In this document: one piece after another, positions 35,277 to 44,101 of the stretch
Position numbering within the stretch: position 1 is the stretch's first letter
How the letters are laid out: each line of letters opens with the position of its first letter
Assembly (NCBI RefSeq): GCF_013294025.1
Contig: NZ_JABSNL010000007.1
Span: 62,001-126,000, forward strand
Source of the DNA: Flavobacterium aeripolare
Lineage (GTDB): Bacteria; Bacteroidota; Bacteroidia; Flavobacteriales; Flavobacteriaceae
Reading direction: 5' to 3'
DNA: 64,000 nucleotides
Program-made: the position numbers and the translations under genes
Notes under the pieces: generated by a model
The model's database searches: none
The model's input: only the letters and a program-made list of their open reading frames with translations
Told to the model about the DNA's origin: nothing

Positions 35277-36910
35277 TATTTACTTACTTTTTTTAATTCG
35301 ACAGAACTCAATATTCTATCTGAAATTTGATTTGCGTAGGCATCTCCTTCTTCATGAAAAATCATAATCTGCTGTAAACCGCCTTCTTGCCCAAACAGTA
35401 GTAACTCATAATATAGCTTTTCACTGCTACTAGTTAACTGATTAACTCTAGAGAAAGTTCCGTAGCTTTTTAAACCGCTTACACCTTCTGGAGTTTGAAA
35501 ATCTTCTTGCTTCACCACCATGTTTAGCGCGCCTTGAGATTCTAATGTTTGTAATGTCACCTCCATTGATTTTTTCAAATCTACCGCAGTACTATCTTGT
35601 TTGTACTTGTAAGTTGAAACCATCAAATAGAAATTATCTAAAACACCACCATAAGCAAATGAATTCATCTCTTTAATTAATGCCAATCCATTTTTAGGTA
35701 ATGACTTAGTTAAATCAATGCGCTTTAGCACTTTAGGTGTTTCCACTACAATACCTGGATTTCCGTATTCACTTTTAACCCATTCTCCTTCAAGCAATTC
35801 CTTAGAAGCATTCCCTAGTACATTGTCTTTTACATAGGTAAACCCTTTAGTAATGATAAAGTAAGACGTGACTATAAATAGCAATAAAAATACTGATGCA
35901 ATTGCTGTAATAATACGTTTGTTTCGTTTTTTCTTTAACTGGATAGCAATTTGCTTTTGTCTTTGTGCTTCATTTAAGATCGCATCTTCTTCGACTTCAA
36001 TTTCTACTGGAATAGCATCATCTAATGTTAAGATTACACGCTGAATTTTATTCTTATCCTCTGTGATTTCGAAATCTAACGGTTTTGATTTGGCAAATTT
36101 CACTAAATCGGCTTGCTTTAATACACGCTCTAAGTTTTCTATTGTTTCTGGTGTAAGCGTCATTTTCTTTTTTAATGATGCTGCACGCAGTCCTGCAATT
36201 AGTTCTGCAGTTGTGCTTTCCATTGCTGGAATTTCGATGGCCTCTTCAATATAGTTTCTAGCAATATCTGTAAGTTCAGAGTAATATGATTTTACTTCTC
36301 CTTTTTGCCATAATTCTTTCTGCTCCAAGTTGTTTAGTAAACTTGTTGCTTTTTCGATAGGAGTTTTATATATCTCTTCTTCGATTTTTTTCTGCTGGCG
36401 TTTTTTAATAAACCAGTATACTGCAGCACCTATTCCTACAAGCAATAAAAACACTAATAGATACTTCCACCAGTTACCCACTGGGCTTTCGGCAGCAGTA
36501 ATCTCCTTAATGTCATACATTTTTTGTTTTAATGTGTCTACTTGCACATTAGCAACATCAACACGTATGGAATCAGAATAATACGGTTTGCTATTAATCA
36601 TGATTTTAACACTGGGAATGGTATAACTCCCTGAATCAAATTGTGTTAAACCGTACTTTTTAATTAATTCATAGCGATCATTTTTTCTAACAGTATCGAT
36701 GGGATACGATTTGATGACCTCTAGCGCTCCAATATTTTTCAAACCCGGAAAAACAACCTTAGATAAAGTATCTACATCAGTTTTTATGGTAAGTTTAAAT
36801 TCGGCTCCAATTTTGTTTTTTGTGGTATCTATTGCAGTAACTACTCGCTTTTGTTGCGCAAAAACAGTAGAACAAAACAGAATTAAAAGTAGGTATATAG
36901 CTCTTTTCAT
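35276..36910 (-). CDS. Membrane protein of the Bat operon, BatD-like N-terminus
   Basis: A 544-residue protein from the ATG at 36910 (MKRAIYLLLILF). The signal peptide ends FAQQK and is followed by a short Ig-like domain (about 20-130) resembling the start of BatD. There is a transmembrane helix (about 147-167), a helical cytoplasmic segment (about 170-330), a second helix (about 335-357) and a second extracytoplasmic domain to the end. I know no name for the whole protein, though it recurs between DUF58 and batA genes in flavobacteria. It is coupled to batA by a one-base overlap. Confidence 0.78.
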   Translation of the reverse strand: MKRAIYLLLILFCSTVFAQQKRVVTAIDTTKNKIGAEFKLTIKTDVDTLSKVVFPGLKNIGALEVIKSYPIDTVRKNDRYELIKKYGLTQFDSGSYTIPSVKIMINSKPYYSDSIRVDVANVQVDTLKQKMYDIKEITAAESPVGNWWKYLLVFLLLVGIGAAVYWFIKKRQQKKIEEEIYKTPIEKATSLLNNLEQKELWQKGEVKSYYSELTDIARNYIEEAIEIPAMESTTAELIAGLRAASLKKKMTLTPETIENLERVLKQADLVKFAKSKPLDFEITEDKNKIQRVILTLDDAIPVEIEVEEDAILNEAQRQKQIAIQLKKKRNKRIITAIASVFLLLFIVTSYFIITKGFTYVKDNVLGNASKELLEGEWVKSEYGNPGIVVETPKVLKRIDLTKSLPKNGLALIKEMNSFAYGGVLDNFYLMVSTYKYKQDSTAVDLKKSMEVTLQTLESQGALNMVVKQEDFQTPEGVSGLKSYGTFSRVNQLTSSSEKLYYELLLFGQEGGLQQIMIFHEEGDAYANQISDRILSSVELKKVSK

Positions 36911-37047
36911 ATTCAATTAATGAAATTTTAGATCGTTGATTAACAATTTACAAGCAGCTAATAATACTACTTTACGTTTTTTATTTTTATCCAAAATTTT
37001 AATTATTTCCAATTCATTTTAGTTGTGAAAATTGTGATTTCTCAACA

Positions 37048-37911
37048 TTATCTCGATTTAAAGTAACCTAATAACTTGGTAACATAGCTCTCGTCTACTC
37101 TTGTGTTCACTACTCCAGATCCTGATTTACTAAAGGTATCCTTAAAGTAATTAAGTCGTTCGTTGTAATGCTTTTCATAGTTAAAACGCACGGTCTTAGA
37201 ACCAGTATCAATCAAAGCCACTTCACCAGTCTCTGCATCTAGCATAGGAACCATTCCTATGTTAGGCATGCTTTGTTCTCTTACATCATATACACGTATC
37301 CCAGTAATATCATGCTTCTTTGCAGCAATTTTTAAAGTTTGTTCGTAGCCTTCACACATAAAATCAGAAACTACAAATACTATTGCCTTCTTTTTTTGTG
37401 TACTAGATAAAAATTTTAATGCTTGCCCTAGATCTGTCTTATGACTTTCAGGTTTGAATTCGATTAATTCTCTAATGATACGCAGCACATGTGAGCGTCC
37501 CTTTTTTGGTGGAATGTATAGTTCTATTTGATCTGAAAATAATATCAAACCTATTTTATCGTTGTTTTGTGTAGCTGAGAAAGCCATTGTAGCAGCGATC
37601 TCTGTAACAATGTCTTTTTTAAATTGATTTTTAGAACCAAAACTTTCAGAACCCGAGATATCAACCATCAACATCATGGTTAATTCGCGTTCTTCTTCAA
37701 AAACTTTTACGTGAGCCTCATTGTATCGTGCTGTAACATTCCAATCAATATTTCGAATATCATCTCCATATTGGTATTGACGCACCTCACTAAAAGTCAT
37801 TCCGCGTCCTTTAAAAGAGGTATGATACTCTCCCGAAAAGATATGATCACTCAATCTTCGGGTCTTAATTTCTATTTTACGTACTTTTTTTAAAAGGTCT
37901 TTTGTATCCAT
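37048..37911 (-). CDS. DUF58 domain protein of the Bat operon
   Basis: A 287-residue soluble protein with the DUF58 signature GRGMTFSEVRQYQYGDDIRNIDWNVTAR (about 35-62) and a vWA-like fold whose first metal-site motif is MMLMVDISGSESFG. It is the usual partner of MoxR ATPases and is encoded directly after moxR. It probably links the ATPase to the membrane-bound BatA and BatB proteins. The 85-base gap to moxR is filled by an inverted repeat. Confidence 0.93.
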   Translation of the reverse strand: MDTKDLLKKVRKIEIKTRRLSDHIFSGEYHTSFKGRGMTFSEVRQYQYGDDIRNIDWNVTARYNEAHVKVFEEERELTMMLMVDISGSESFGSKNQFKKDIVTEIAATMAFSATQNNDKIGLILFSDQIELYIPPKKGRSHVLRIIRELIEFKPESHKTDLGQALKFLSSTQKKKAIVFVVSDFMCEGYEQTLKIAAKKHDITGIRVYDVREQSMPNIGMVPMLDAETGEVALIDTGSKTVRFNYEKHYNERLNYFKDTFSKSGSGVVNTRVDESYVTKLLGYFKSR

Positions 37912-37917
37912 TTATTT

Positions 37918-37996
37918 AATTTGTTTAAAGTTTAAAAAAGTTTAAGGTTTTCACTTTTTGCAACAGCAACTTGAAACCTTAAACCTTAAACAAATT
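37918..37996. repeat. Inverted repeat filling the moxR-DUF58 gap
   Basis: Left arm 37918-37950 (AATTTGTTTAAAG, then AAGTTTAAGGTTT) and right arm 37974-37996 (AAACCTTAAACCTTAAACAA, then ATT) are reverse complements apart from one extra unit in the left arm. The repeating word is GTTTAAGG. The arms abut the DUF58 start and the moxR stop and leave a 23-base loop. It has the look of a small palindromic element accepted inside the operon; as RNA it would form a long hairpin. Confidence 0.65.
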
Positions 37997-39001
37997 TTAA
38001 GGTACTTCTACTTCGTTTACAATCTTGTTGATAATGTCTACCGAAGTTATATTTTCAGCTTCAGCCTCGTATGTAATTCCAATTCTATGACGCAACACAT
38101 CGTGAACAACGGCACGTACATCCTCTGGAATAACATAACCACGACGTTTTATAAAAGCGTAACATTTTGCTGCAACAGCTAAGTTGATACTTCCACGAGG
38201 AGAAGACCCAAAACTGATTAAAGGTTTTAATTCAGCTAGTTTATATTTCTCTGGGTAACGCGTAGCAAAGACGATATCTAAGATGTATTTTTCTATTTTT
38301 TCATCCATGTACACTTCACGAACTGCTTCTTGAGCTCTTAAAATTTGCTCCACAGAAACCACTTGATTTACTTTCTCGTAACTTCCTTTCAGGTTTTGAC
38401 GAATTACCAATCGCTCCTCATCCATTTTAGGATAATCGATCACCGTTTTTAACATGAAACGGTCAACTTGTGCTTCTGGTAATTGATAAGTACCTTCTTG
38501 CTCTACTGGGTTTTGAGTAGCCAATACAAGAAATGGTTTTTCTAGTTTAAAAGTAGTATCCCCAATAGTTACTTGCTTTTCCTGCATCGCCTCTAATAAT
38601 GCTGATTGCACCTTAGCTGGAGCACGGTTAATCTCATCTGCAAGTACAAAATTGGCAAAAATTGGACCTTTTTTTATCGAAAACTCATTTGCCTTAATAT
38701 TGTAGATCATCGTACCTACAACATCGGCAGGCAATAAATCTGGTGTAAATTGAATTCGGCTGAAGGAACCGTGAATTGCTTGAGACAATGTATTAATTGC
38801 TAATGTCTTTGCAAGTCCAGGAACTCCTTCTAGAAGAATGTGCCCTTGACCTAATAAACCAATTAACAATCGCTCAACCATATGCTTCTGACCTACAATC
38901 ACTTTGTTCATTTCCATTGAAAGTAAATCGATAAACGCACTTTCTCTTTCTACTCTTTCGTTGATTGCTCTAATGTCTAAAGTCGATGTATTCTCTTCCA
39001 T
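37997..39001 (-). CDS. MoxR-family AAA+ ATPase
   Basis: A 334-residue cytoplasmic ATPase with Walker A GVPGLAKT (residues 59-66), Walker B VLADEINRAPAK (about 113-124), a sensor block in FLVLATQNPVEQEGTYQLPEAQVDRFM, and the C-terminal lid domain. It is the first gene of the Bat operon. Family members act as chaperone-like ATPases that work with vWA proteins, here probably the DUF58, BatA and BatB products. The operon promoter should lie in 39002-39213, where I see no clear TAnnTTTG box. Confidence 0.94.
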   Translation of the reverse strand: MEENTSTLDIRAINERVERESAFIDLLSMEMNKVIVGQKHMVERLLIGLLGQGHILLEGVPGLAKTLAINTLSQAIHGSFSRIQFTPDLLPADVVGTMIYNIKANEFSIKKGPIFANFVLADEINRAPAKVQSALLEAMQEKQVTIGDTTFKLEKPFLVLATQNPVEQEGTYQLPEAQVDRFMLKTVIDYPKMDEERLVIRQNLKGSYEKVNQVVSVEQILRAQEAVREVYMDEKIEKYILDIVFATRYPEKYKLAELKPLISFGSSPRGSINLAVAAKCYAFIKRRGYVIPEDVRAVVHDVLRHRIGITYEAEAENITSVDIINKIVNEVEVP

Positions 39002-39213
39002 ATTGATGTATTTATTACCTTTATTTTAACGCCCCACTTTTGGTAGTGCAAATTGAATTTTTTTTTAGAGGAAAGATGTTAAAAAATGGTTAAAACTTCT
39101 CGCAATAACCTAATTTTAAGCATGAATTATGATACTATTTTTATATTTTTAAGAACTTTGAAAAATATACTTTGGAAATGTAAAAAAACCATTTCAAATA
39201 AAAAACTAAAAAT

Positions 39214-40086
39214 ATGACTAAAACAACATTATCTCCCATAATAGCTGGTACTATGAATTGGGGTGTATGGGATAAAAACCTCAATCAGAAGGAGATGGAA
39301 AACATGATTCATGTATGTTATGAAAACAAAATAACAACATTTGATCATGCCGATATTTACGGATCATATACTACCGAAAACGATTTTGGAAAAGCATACC
39401 ATTCGAGCAAAATCGCCAGAGAAAATATTCAGTTAATTTCCAAATGCGGGATCCAAATGGTTGCCGAAAACAGAGACAATACCATTAAGCATTACGATTA
39501 TTCAAAGAAACACATAATTACCTCTGTAGAGCAATCTTTAAAGAATTTGCACACCGATTACTTGGATGTTTTTTTGCTCCACAGACCGAGTCCATTGATG
39601 CAAGCAGACGAAATTGCAGAGGCGGTTACCCAATTAAAATCTGAAGGTAAAATTATCGATTTTGGTCTTTCTAATTTTACATCTAGTCAAACGGAACTTA
39701 TTCGACAAAAAACAACAGTAAGTTACAACCAAGTTCAGTTTTCGGCGACGAATTATGAACCCATGATGGACGGAAGTTTTGATTACATGCAATTGCATAA
39801 CATTCGCCCTATGTCATGGAATCCTTTGGGATCTGTATTTAGAGCCGATATACCACAAACACGTCGCCTTAAAAAACTACTTGCCAATTTGGTTTCAAAA
39901 TACCATTTAGGTTCAGATAGTTTATTACTTTCTTGGGTTTTACAACATCCTGCAAATGTTATTCCCATTGCTGGAACAGTAAACATTGCCCGCATTCAAT
40001 CACTTCATAAAGCAGTCGAATTAAAATTAGATAAAGAAGATTGGTTTGCTATATGGAGCGAAAGCATGGGACAAGAAGTACCTTAA
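39214..40086 (+). CDS. Aldo/keto reductase
   Basis: A 290-residue NADPH-dependent oxidoreductase of the AKR superfamily (YdhF-like). Family features are the TIM-barrel start IIAGTMNWGVW, the catalytic D-Y pair in FDHADIYGSY, the lysine in LISKCGIQM, the histidine in DVFLLHRPSPL, and IDFGLSNFT. The C-terminal cofactor block IPIAGTVNIARIQS is also present. The substrate is unknown. The SDR gene follows after 55 bases. Confidence 0.93.
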   Translation: MTKTTLSPIIAGTMNWGVWDKNLNQKEMENMIHVCYENKITTFDHADIYGSYTTENDFGKAYHSSKIARENIQLISKCGIQMVAENRDNTIKHYDYSKKHIITSVEQSLKNLHTDYLDVFLLHRPSPLMQADEIAEAVTQLKSEGKIIDFGLSNFTSSQTELIRQKTTVSYNQVQFSATNYEPMMDGSFDYMQLHNIRPMSWNPLGSVFRADIPQTRRLKKLLANLVSKYHLGSDSLLLSWVLQHPANVIPIAGTVNIARIQSLHKAVELKLDKEDWFAIWSESMGQEVP

Positions 40087-40141
40087 TTAATCGCATTAGA
40101 AAAATACCTTAAATTTAATTTTCACATAATTATACCCTATC

Positions 40142-40894
40142 ATGACTAAAACAGCTTTTATCACCGGCGCAACTAGCGGAATAGGTGAAGCTACAGCAAA
40201 AATACTGGCTCAAAACAACTATAAAATCGTTCTATGCGGAAGAAGAGAAGACCGCTTAACTACGTTACAAAAAGAGCTTTCGGCACATACAGAAGTGCAT
40301 ACATTACAATTTGATGTTCGCGATAAAGAGGCTGTTTTTGCAGCTATTGCTTCGTTACCAGAGGCCTTTTCAACGATTGATGTTCTAATAAATAACGCCG
40401 GTAATGCACATGGATTAGATCCCATTCAAGACGGAAACCCTGATGACTGGGATGCCATGATTGACATTAACGTAAAAGGATTATTGTATGTTTCTAAAGC
40501 AATTATTCCGCAAATGAAGGATCGTAAATCAGGCCACATCATCAACATAGGCTCGACTGCCGCGAAGGAAGTATACCCTAATGGAAACGTGTATTGCGCA
40601 ACTAAACATGCTGTAGATGCTTTAAATCAAGGAATGCGAATGGATTTAAATCCGTTTGGCATTCGAGTAGGAGCCATTCATCCCGGTATGGTGGAAACAG
40701 AATTTAGTGCCGTACGATTTAAAGGAGATACGCAAAGAGCCGAAAACGTATACAAAGGCTTCACGCCTCTTCAAGCAGCAGACATTGCTGATATTATTCA
40801 CTTTGTGGTGTCGCGTCCTTACCATGTGAACATCGCAGATCTCGTGGTGATGAGCACTGCGCAAGCTTCGTCTACCATTGTGAACAAATCTTAA
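40142..40894 (+). CDS. SDR family NAD(P)-dependent oxidoreductase (YdfG-like)
   Basis: A 250-residue classical short-chain dehydrogenase. Cofactor motif TGATSGIGEATA (residues 8-19), LINNAGNAHG, catalytic serine in INIGSTAAKE, and the Y-x-x-x-K pair in VYCATKHAVDAL. The cofactor loop CGRREDRL favours NADP. Its closest-looking relatives are the YdfG-type serine/3-hydroxy-acid dehydrogenases. It probably shares a transcript with the aldo/keto reductase gene. Confidence 0.93.
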   Translation: MTKTAFITGATSGIGEATAKILAQNNYKIVLCGRREDRLTTLQKELSAHTEVHTLQFDVRDKEAVFAAIASLPEAFSTIDVLINNAGNAHGLDPIQDGNPDDWDAMIDINVKGLLYVSKAIIPQMKDRKSGHIINIGSTAAKEVYPNGNVYCATKHAVDALNQGMRMDLNPFGIRVGAIHPGMVETEFSAVRFKGDTQRAENVYKGFTPLQAADIADIIHFVVSRPYHVNIADLVVMSTAQASSTIVNKS

Positions 40895-40902
40895 AATAGC
40901 TA

Positions 40903-40940
40903 TTTATTGGGTTATCAATTTATGTATAGCCCAATAAATT
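40903..40940 (+). terminator. Probable terminator after the SDR gene
   Basis: Stem TTTATTGGG with CCCAATAAA, 18-base loop, starting 9 bases past the stop at 40894. The T-run after it is poor. Confidence 0.5.
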
Positions 40941-41067
40941 ACAAACTTCTTTAAAGCTATTCCTCACGATTTAAATAACTCATTGTTAACATATAAATAG
41001 AATTTAGAGGTAGCTATTACTATAGATTTGACTACATTTATGTTTATGAATTTCTATCATAAATACA

Positions 41068-42216
41068 ATGATTAACAAACGGCTTCTTATAAAAAACTTA
41101 CTCGCTCATAATGATGAGAATAGTTTTTATGATAAAAAACGCCAATTAAATTTACACACTAAAGAGGGTAAAGCCAAGTTTCTTAAACACATTTGTGCTT
41201 TGTCAAATTCGAATCCTTTCAACAACTCTTATATCGTAGTAGGTGTTGAGGATCAAGATAACGAAATTGTAGGTGATGATTTTTTTGATGACAGTCGCAT
41301 TCAAAATCTAGTGAACGCTTACTTAGAGCATCCGCCAAAAATTCAGTATGAAAATGTTCCTTTTCCTAATCTACCCAAGCATAAGGTGGTAGGACTAGTT
41401 ACGATAAAACCAAAAAAACATAGCTCGTGTTTTAAAAAAGCAATCTACACAATTCCTTCTCAAAGCGTCTATATTAGAATAGGTTCGAATACCTCTCCTA
41501 CTACAGACAAAGTGCTTAAAAGCAATCAAAACTTAGCAACCGTAAACGCCATAGAAAACAGCGCTCGCAATAGCATCCAGCATACCTTAGACAGCGTATT
41601 TGACTTTATAAATTTTAAACACAAAGACATGTCTCCCAAATACCATGTTTTCAAGGAATTATTTATTATTTGTTGGGCTGGAATACCTAAAAATGTACAT
41701 CATAAAACCTACTTATCACGCGTTGATATCGAATTAATAAACGAACAAGTAAAATTATTTTATTCCGCTCAAGATGTAGTGACAATTGCTTATGATGAAA
41801 ATAGCTTTACAATAACTGAATATGTCCCATTAGGATTGAATGACAAAACGACCTATTATCCTTTAGAGAAGCAAACCATTTATTTCTATGAGAATGGGTA
41901 TTATAAAATTGAGAATGAAATGTTATTTGAGCCACCTAAGTATAGTAAGAAAATGCTTTTTCACATTTATAACTCAAATATTGCGCTATTACAAAAACTG
42001 GAAAAGGGATACGATTTAACGGCACGAGAATACCAAGATTTAGAAAATCTACCTTCTACTTTTATGATTTGTTACTTGAATGGATTTGCAGAAGCAAAAG
42101 AAAAGTTGATCCATTCTAAACCATTACTAAAAGCGTATCCTACCGTCTTTCTATTGTTTAAAGAGGCGTTACGCATTTTAAGAAAAATGAAATATGATAC
42201 TAAAAATGAAGATTGA
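41068..42216 (+). CDS. AlbA_2/Schlafen-type putative DNA-binding protein
   Basis: A 382-residue soluble protein. The first 150 residues have the layout of the AlbA_2 domain (ENSFYDKKRQLNLHTKEGKAKFLKHICALSN, then YIVVGVEDQDNEIVGDDFFDD and VYIRIGSNTSPTTDKVL), often annotated as a divergent ATP-binding protein. The remaining part is mixed alpha/beta with no named domain. AlbA_2 proteins include regulators and some defence or RNA-processing factors. No partner gene adjoins this one: 170 bases lie before it and 519 bases of non-coding sequence after it. Confidence 0.75.
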   Translation: MINKRLLIKNLLAHNDENSFYDKKRQLNLHTKEGKAKFLKHICALSNSNPFNNSYIVVGVEDQDNEIVGDDFFDDSRIQNLVNAYLEHPPKIQYENVPFPNLPKHKVVGLVTIKPKKHSSCFKKAIYTIPSQSVYIRIGSNTSPTTDKVLKSNQNLATVNAIENSARNSIQHTLDSVFDFINFKHKDMSPKYHVFKELFIICWAGIPKNVHHKTYLSRVDIELINEQVKLFYSAQDVVTIAYDENSFTITEYVPLGLNDKTTYYPLEKQTIYFYENGYYKIENEMLFEPPKYSKKMLFHIYNSNIALLQKLEKGYDLTAREYQDLENLPSTFMICYLNGFAEAKEKLIHSKPLLKAYPTVFLLFKEALRILRKMKYDTKNED

Positions 42217-42735
42217 AAAAAGATACAAGATCATTCAAAAAACTACATATCGTTCTGATAATCAACAAGGATAAAGCGATGAGTGTGTTCATTTTTTAAA
42301 GTTTTATATATTTCCGTAAAACTAAATAAAATTAACATAATAAACAATCACCTAATATAGTGATTTTACCAATTTCCATAAATATCTTTACTTTTCCTAC
42401 ATGTATTAGCTATTTAATGGTATTCCAAATAGTTACGCATCCCTACTATAGCCTAGTTTTAAATCTTAAATCAATTTAAAAGCGTTTAATTTTGTAAATT
42501 TTAAATTATTTTCAAAAAATTATGATTTAGCGTTTTTCATTCGAATAAACATTCAAAATACCGCATTTACAAACCATTACATCCCCTAAGTAATATAACG
42601 GTGCAAACTATTTTACACATGCTAGATCAAAAAACGAAATAAATAACATTGCTTACCAACTCTTTTCCTTAATTTTATAGATTGTAAAAACAGCAACTAC
42701 ACTGTTAATTATAATCCCGATTGACCCAAAATAAA
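42217..42735. other. 519-base intergenic region with no gene seen
   Basis: Very AT-rich sequence between the AlbA_2-type gene and the phosphoesterase gene. It has frequent stops in all frames, no strong hairpin with a T-run, no tRNA-like structure and no clear TAnnTTTG box. It may hold the phosphoesterase promoter or a small RNA, but I cannot support either. Confidence 0.5.
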
Positions 42736-43461
42736 ATGAGAACATTAGTTATAGGTGATATACATGGAGGCTTGCGTGCACTTCACCAAATTATGGAAAG
42801 AGCCAAAATTACTCCAGAAGATAATTTGATTTTTTTAGGAGATTACGTTGATGGATGGAGCCAATCACCACAAGTACTGGACTTTTTAATCAATTTAAAA
42901 ACCACTAATAATTGTACATTTATTAGAGGTAACCATGATGAATTGTTACTGCACTGGTTAAAAGATGATAAAGAAAACTTGATGTGGTATAAGCATGGTG
43001 GCGAGGCAACAGTTCTTGCTTATGAAAAAGTAGACGATACCGTGAAACAATTGCACGTTGATTTCTTACTCGCATTGCAAGATTACCACTTAGACAGTAA
43101 AAACAGACTTTTTGTTCATGCTGGATTCACAAATATGAACGGTATTAAACATGAATTTTATCCAAAGTTATTCTACTGGGATCGTACCCTATGGGAAACA
43201 GCACTTGCACTAGATCCAGCACTAAAAAAAGACAGTCCATTTTATCCTAAGCGTTTAACATTATACAACGAAATCTATATTGGACATACCCCCGTAAGCA
43301 GAATTAGCGAATCAACTCCCGTTAATAAAGCGTGTATATGGAACGTAGACACTGGTGCAGCATTCAAAGGGCCACTTACGATTATGGATATAAATACTAA
43401 AGAATTTTGGCAAAGTGATCCGTTAAACGAACTCTATTTTGACGAGAAAGGAAGAAATTAA
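42736..43461 (+). CDS. Calcineurin-like serine/threonine phosphatase (PrpA type)
   Basis: A 241-residue metallophosphoesterase from the ATG at 42736 (MRTLVIGDIHGGLRAL). The binuclear-metal motifs are all present: GDIHGG, GDYVDG, GNHDE, a histidine in RLFVHAGF and one in IGHTPV. The layout matches bacterial PPP-type protein phosphatases, including PrpA and the lambda phosphatase. Cytoplasmic. A small barrel protein gene follows after 46 bases but has its own promoter-like box. Confidence 0.9.
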   Translation: MRTLVIGDIHGGLRALHQIMERAKITPEDNLIFLGDYVDGWSQSPQVLDFLINLKTTNNCTFIRGNHDELLLHWLKDDKENLMWYKHGGEATVLAYEKVDDTVKQLHVDFLLALQDYHLDSKNRLFVHAGFTNMNGIKHEFYPKLFYWDRTLWETALALDPALKKDSPFYPKRLTLYNEIYIGHTPVSRISESTPVNKACIWNVDTGAAFKGPLTIMDINTKEFWQSDPLNELYFDEKGRN

Positions 43462-43473
43462 ATTATAAAAGAG

Positions 43474-43481
43474 TATTTTTG
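43474..43481 (+). promoter_or_regulatory. Probable -7 box for the DUF6646-like gene
   Basis: TATTTTTG matches TAnnTTTG and ends 26 bases before the ATG at 43508. No clear upstream TTG is seen. Confidence 0.4.
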
Positions 43482-43507
43482 CATCGATTTTATTAAAATT
43501 AAAAATT

Positions 43508-44008
43508 ATGAAAAAGGTATTTACATTAGTGTTATTATGCACTGTAGGATTAATTAATGCACAAGCATTCAGTGGCAAAGGCGATGTAAAAGGACAAGTT
43601 GGATTCTCTGCTCAAGATGGAGGAACAGGTATTTTTATCTCTTCAGATTTCGGAATTGGAGAAAACATGTCATTAGGTTTAACAACAAACTATTTATTAT
43701 CTGTTGATAATAATATTAATGGAGACAATCCTTCTTTTGGAGATCGTTTTGATTTAAAAGCACGTTTCAATGCAAACTTAGGTAGCGTATTACAATTAGA
43801 ACCTAACATGGATGTTTACCCAGGTTTAGATTTAGGTTTAAAGAATTTTGGGGCACATTTGGGTTTCCGTTATTTCTTTACTGATGGTTTTGGTTTATTT
43901 GCTGAAGCTGGTGTACCACTTGCAAAATACGATACTAACGACCGCGATTTTGGACATGATTTAAACAATCAGTTCACTTTTAATGTTGGAGCTTCTTTCA
44001 ACTTATAA
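43508..44008 (+). CDS. Small outer-membrane barrel protein, DUF6646-like
   Basis: A 166-residue protein with a signal peptide (residues 1-18, ending INAQ) and about eight amphipathic beta strands with glycine/aromatic alternation (for example FGAHLGFRYFFTDGFGLFAEAG), ending QFTFNVGASFNL with the C-terminal aromatic expected of an outer-membrane barrel. I associate it from memory with flavobacterial DUF6646. Codon use looks like that of a highly expressed gene. It has its own strong terminator. Confidence 0.72.
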   Translation: MKKVFTLVLLCTVGLINAQAFSGKGDVKGQVGFSAQDGGTGIFISSDFGIGENMSLGLTTNYLLSVDNNINGDNPSFGDRFDLKARFNANLGSVLQLEPNMDVYPGLDLGLKNFGAHLGFRYFFTDGFGLFAEAGVPLAKYDTNDRDFGHDLNNQFTFNVGASFNL

Positions 44009-44045
44009 TAAGGTTCGCTTAAATAGAATTAGATTTTAACCTATA

Positions 44046-44087
44046 AAAAAAACGGCAATTTGAAATTCAAATTGCCGTTTTTTTATG
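44046..44087. terminator. Bidirectional terminator
   Basis: A 16-base near-perfect stem (AAAACGGCAATTTGAA with TTCAAATTGCCGTTTT) with T-rich flanks, between the convergent DUF6646-like and aldehyde dehydrogenase genes. Confidence 0.87.
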
Positions 44088-44101
44088 CTTTTTATTTTCG
44101 A

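Noticed and set aside
29684..39001. The MoxR-vWA-TPR cluster as a novel defence or secretion system
   Set aside because: Gene order and domain content match the known Bat aerotolerance operon of Bacteroidota.
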